Source: CAZOJJ01 sp964580105
GTDB taxonomy: Bacteria > Bacteroidota > Rhodothermia > Rhodothermales > Rubricoccaceae
NCBI GenBank assembly: GCA_964580105.1
Contig: CAZOJJ010000068.1
Location: 1-13,839 of the forward strand
DNA: 13,839 nt
Direction of reading: 5' to 3'
Made by a program: the position numbers and the translations under genes. Below are positions 13,462 through 13,839 of the stretch, in pieces. The notes beneath the pieces are model-generated. The model did not search any database and was not told the DNA's origin. It saw nothing but the letters and a program-made list of their open reading frames with translations. Position 1 is the stretch's first letter. Each line of letters opens with the position of its first letter.

Positions 13462-13839
13462 GTGCGCCTCGCCTTCCTCCTGCTCGTCGCCGCGCTGGCC
13501 GCGCCCGCCTCGGCGCAGACGGTGTGGTACGCGGATGCCGACGCTACGGGAGCGAATACGGGTCAGTCATGGAACGACGCTTTCACCGACCTCCAAGACG
13601 CCCTCGCCGTCGCCGAGGCGGGCGACGAGGTGTGGGTGGCTGAGGGAACGTATACGCCGACCGACGGGGGCGATCGCACAGTAAGCTTCGTACTCACATC
13701 CGGCGTGGCCCTCTACGGCGGCTTCGACGGGACAGAGAAGAGCCGGGACGAGCGGGACTGGACGGAGCACGAGACCATCCTTTCGGGCCGCCGGCCGGCG
13801 CCTTCACCGGCGACGTGGACTTCACGCCCTACCGGACGA
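13462..13839 (+). CDS. Secreted parallel beta-helix protein, N-terminal part; probable T9SS cargo
   Basis: The coding region runs off the right edge. GTG 13462 opens a signal peptide, MRLAFLLLVAALAAPASA (1-18), followed by QTVWYADADATGANTGQSWN and DAFTDLQDALAVAEAGDEVW. Then come VAEGTYTPT and FVLTSGVALYGGFDGTE, continuing to ETILSG. This 'WNDAFTDLQDAL..GDEVWVAEGTYTPT..LYGGF' pattern is the standard N-terminus of large right-handed beta-helix proteins of Bacteroidota/Rhodothermota, which usually carry a C-terminal sorting domain (outside the window). They are secreted, and a PorZ-like protein is encoded nearby. From about 13786 the frame yields an unlikely RRPAPSPATWTSRPTGR, while the frame one base back gives AGAFTGDVDFTPYRT, so a one-base frameshift is suspected. 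The gene is divergent from gpmI, with 155 bp between starts. Confidence 0.75.
   Translation, partial: MRLAFLLLVAALAAPASAQTVWYADADATGANTGQSWNDAFTDLQDALAVAEAGDEVWVAEGTYTPTDGGDRTVSFVLTSGVALYGGFDGTEKSRDERDWTEHETILSGRRPAPSPATWTSRPTGR

Overview
The window is about 70% GC, by eye. It reads as a chromosomal piece of a high-GC, probably marine member of the Bacteroidota/Rhodothermota group, of the Rubricoccus/Rubrivirga/Salinibacter type. The arguments are a PorZ-like type IX secretion protein with a C-terminal sorting-like domain, an exported beta-helix protein of the usual T9SS-cargo style, few Shine-Dalgarno sequences, and TAnnTTTG-like rather than sigma70-like upstream elements. The taxonomic placement is inference.

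Left edge (1-1190): a scar of mobile DNA. An IS256-family transposase fragment lacks its N-terminus, is frameshifted, and runs off the window. It is joined to the first ~80 codons of a phage tape-measure-like gene. Next come a small lipoprotein gene on the opposite strand, the start-less C-terminal tail of an unrecognised (phage-like?) gene, and a solitary type I-E CRISPR-like repeat missing its first three bases. These lie just past the 3' end of a tRNA gene, a usual place for integration.

Middle left (1197-5109), all on the minus strand: mpg (alkyl-purine DNA glycosylase), ribH (lumazine synthase), the PorZ-like protein, then tRNA-His(GTG) and tRNA-Glu(TTC), the two tRNAs being separated by a small 14-nt-period repeat.

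Middle (5226-6614), plus strand: two exported proteins whose signal-anchor coding segments share an exact 31-nt stretch. One is a short helical protein and the other a DUF4097 beta-strand-repeat protein.

Right (6656-13306), minus strand: gpmI (glycolytic phosphoglycerate mutase), a DUF2231-like membrane protein, an MscS channel, a beta-lactamase-fold serine hydrolase and a YyaL/SSP411-like thioredoxin-domain protein. The MscS and serine hydrolase genes overlap as TGATG, so at least the last three probably form an operon. A heptanucleotide repeat covers the gpmI stop codon. The window ends in a divergent gene for a secreted beta-helix protein (13462 onward), which appears frameshifted close to the edge.

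I see no complete undescribed defence or biosynthetic system. The most unusual structures are the phage/IS256/CRISPR-repeat junctions, the repeat-extended gpmI terminus, and the paired genes with a shared anchor.
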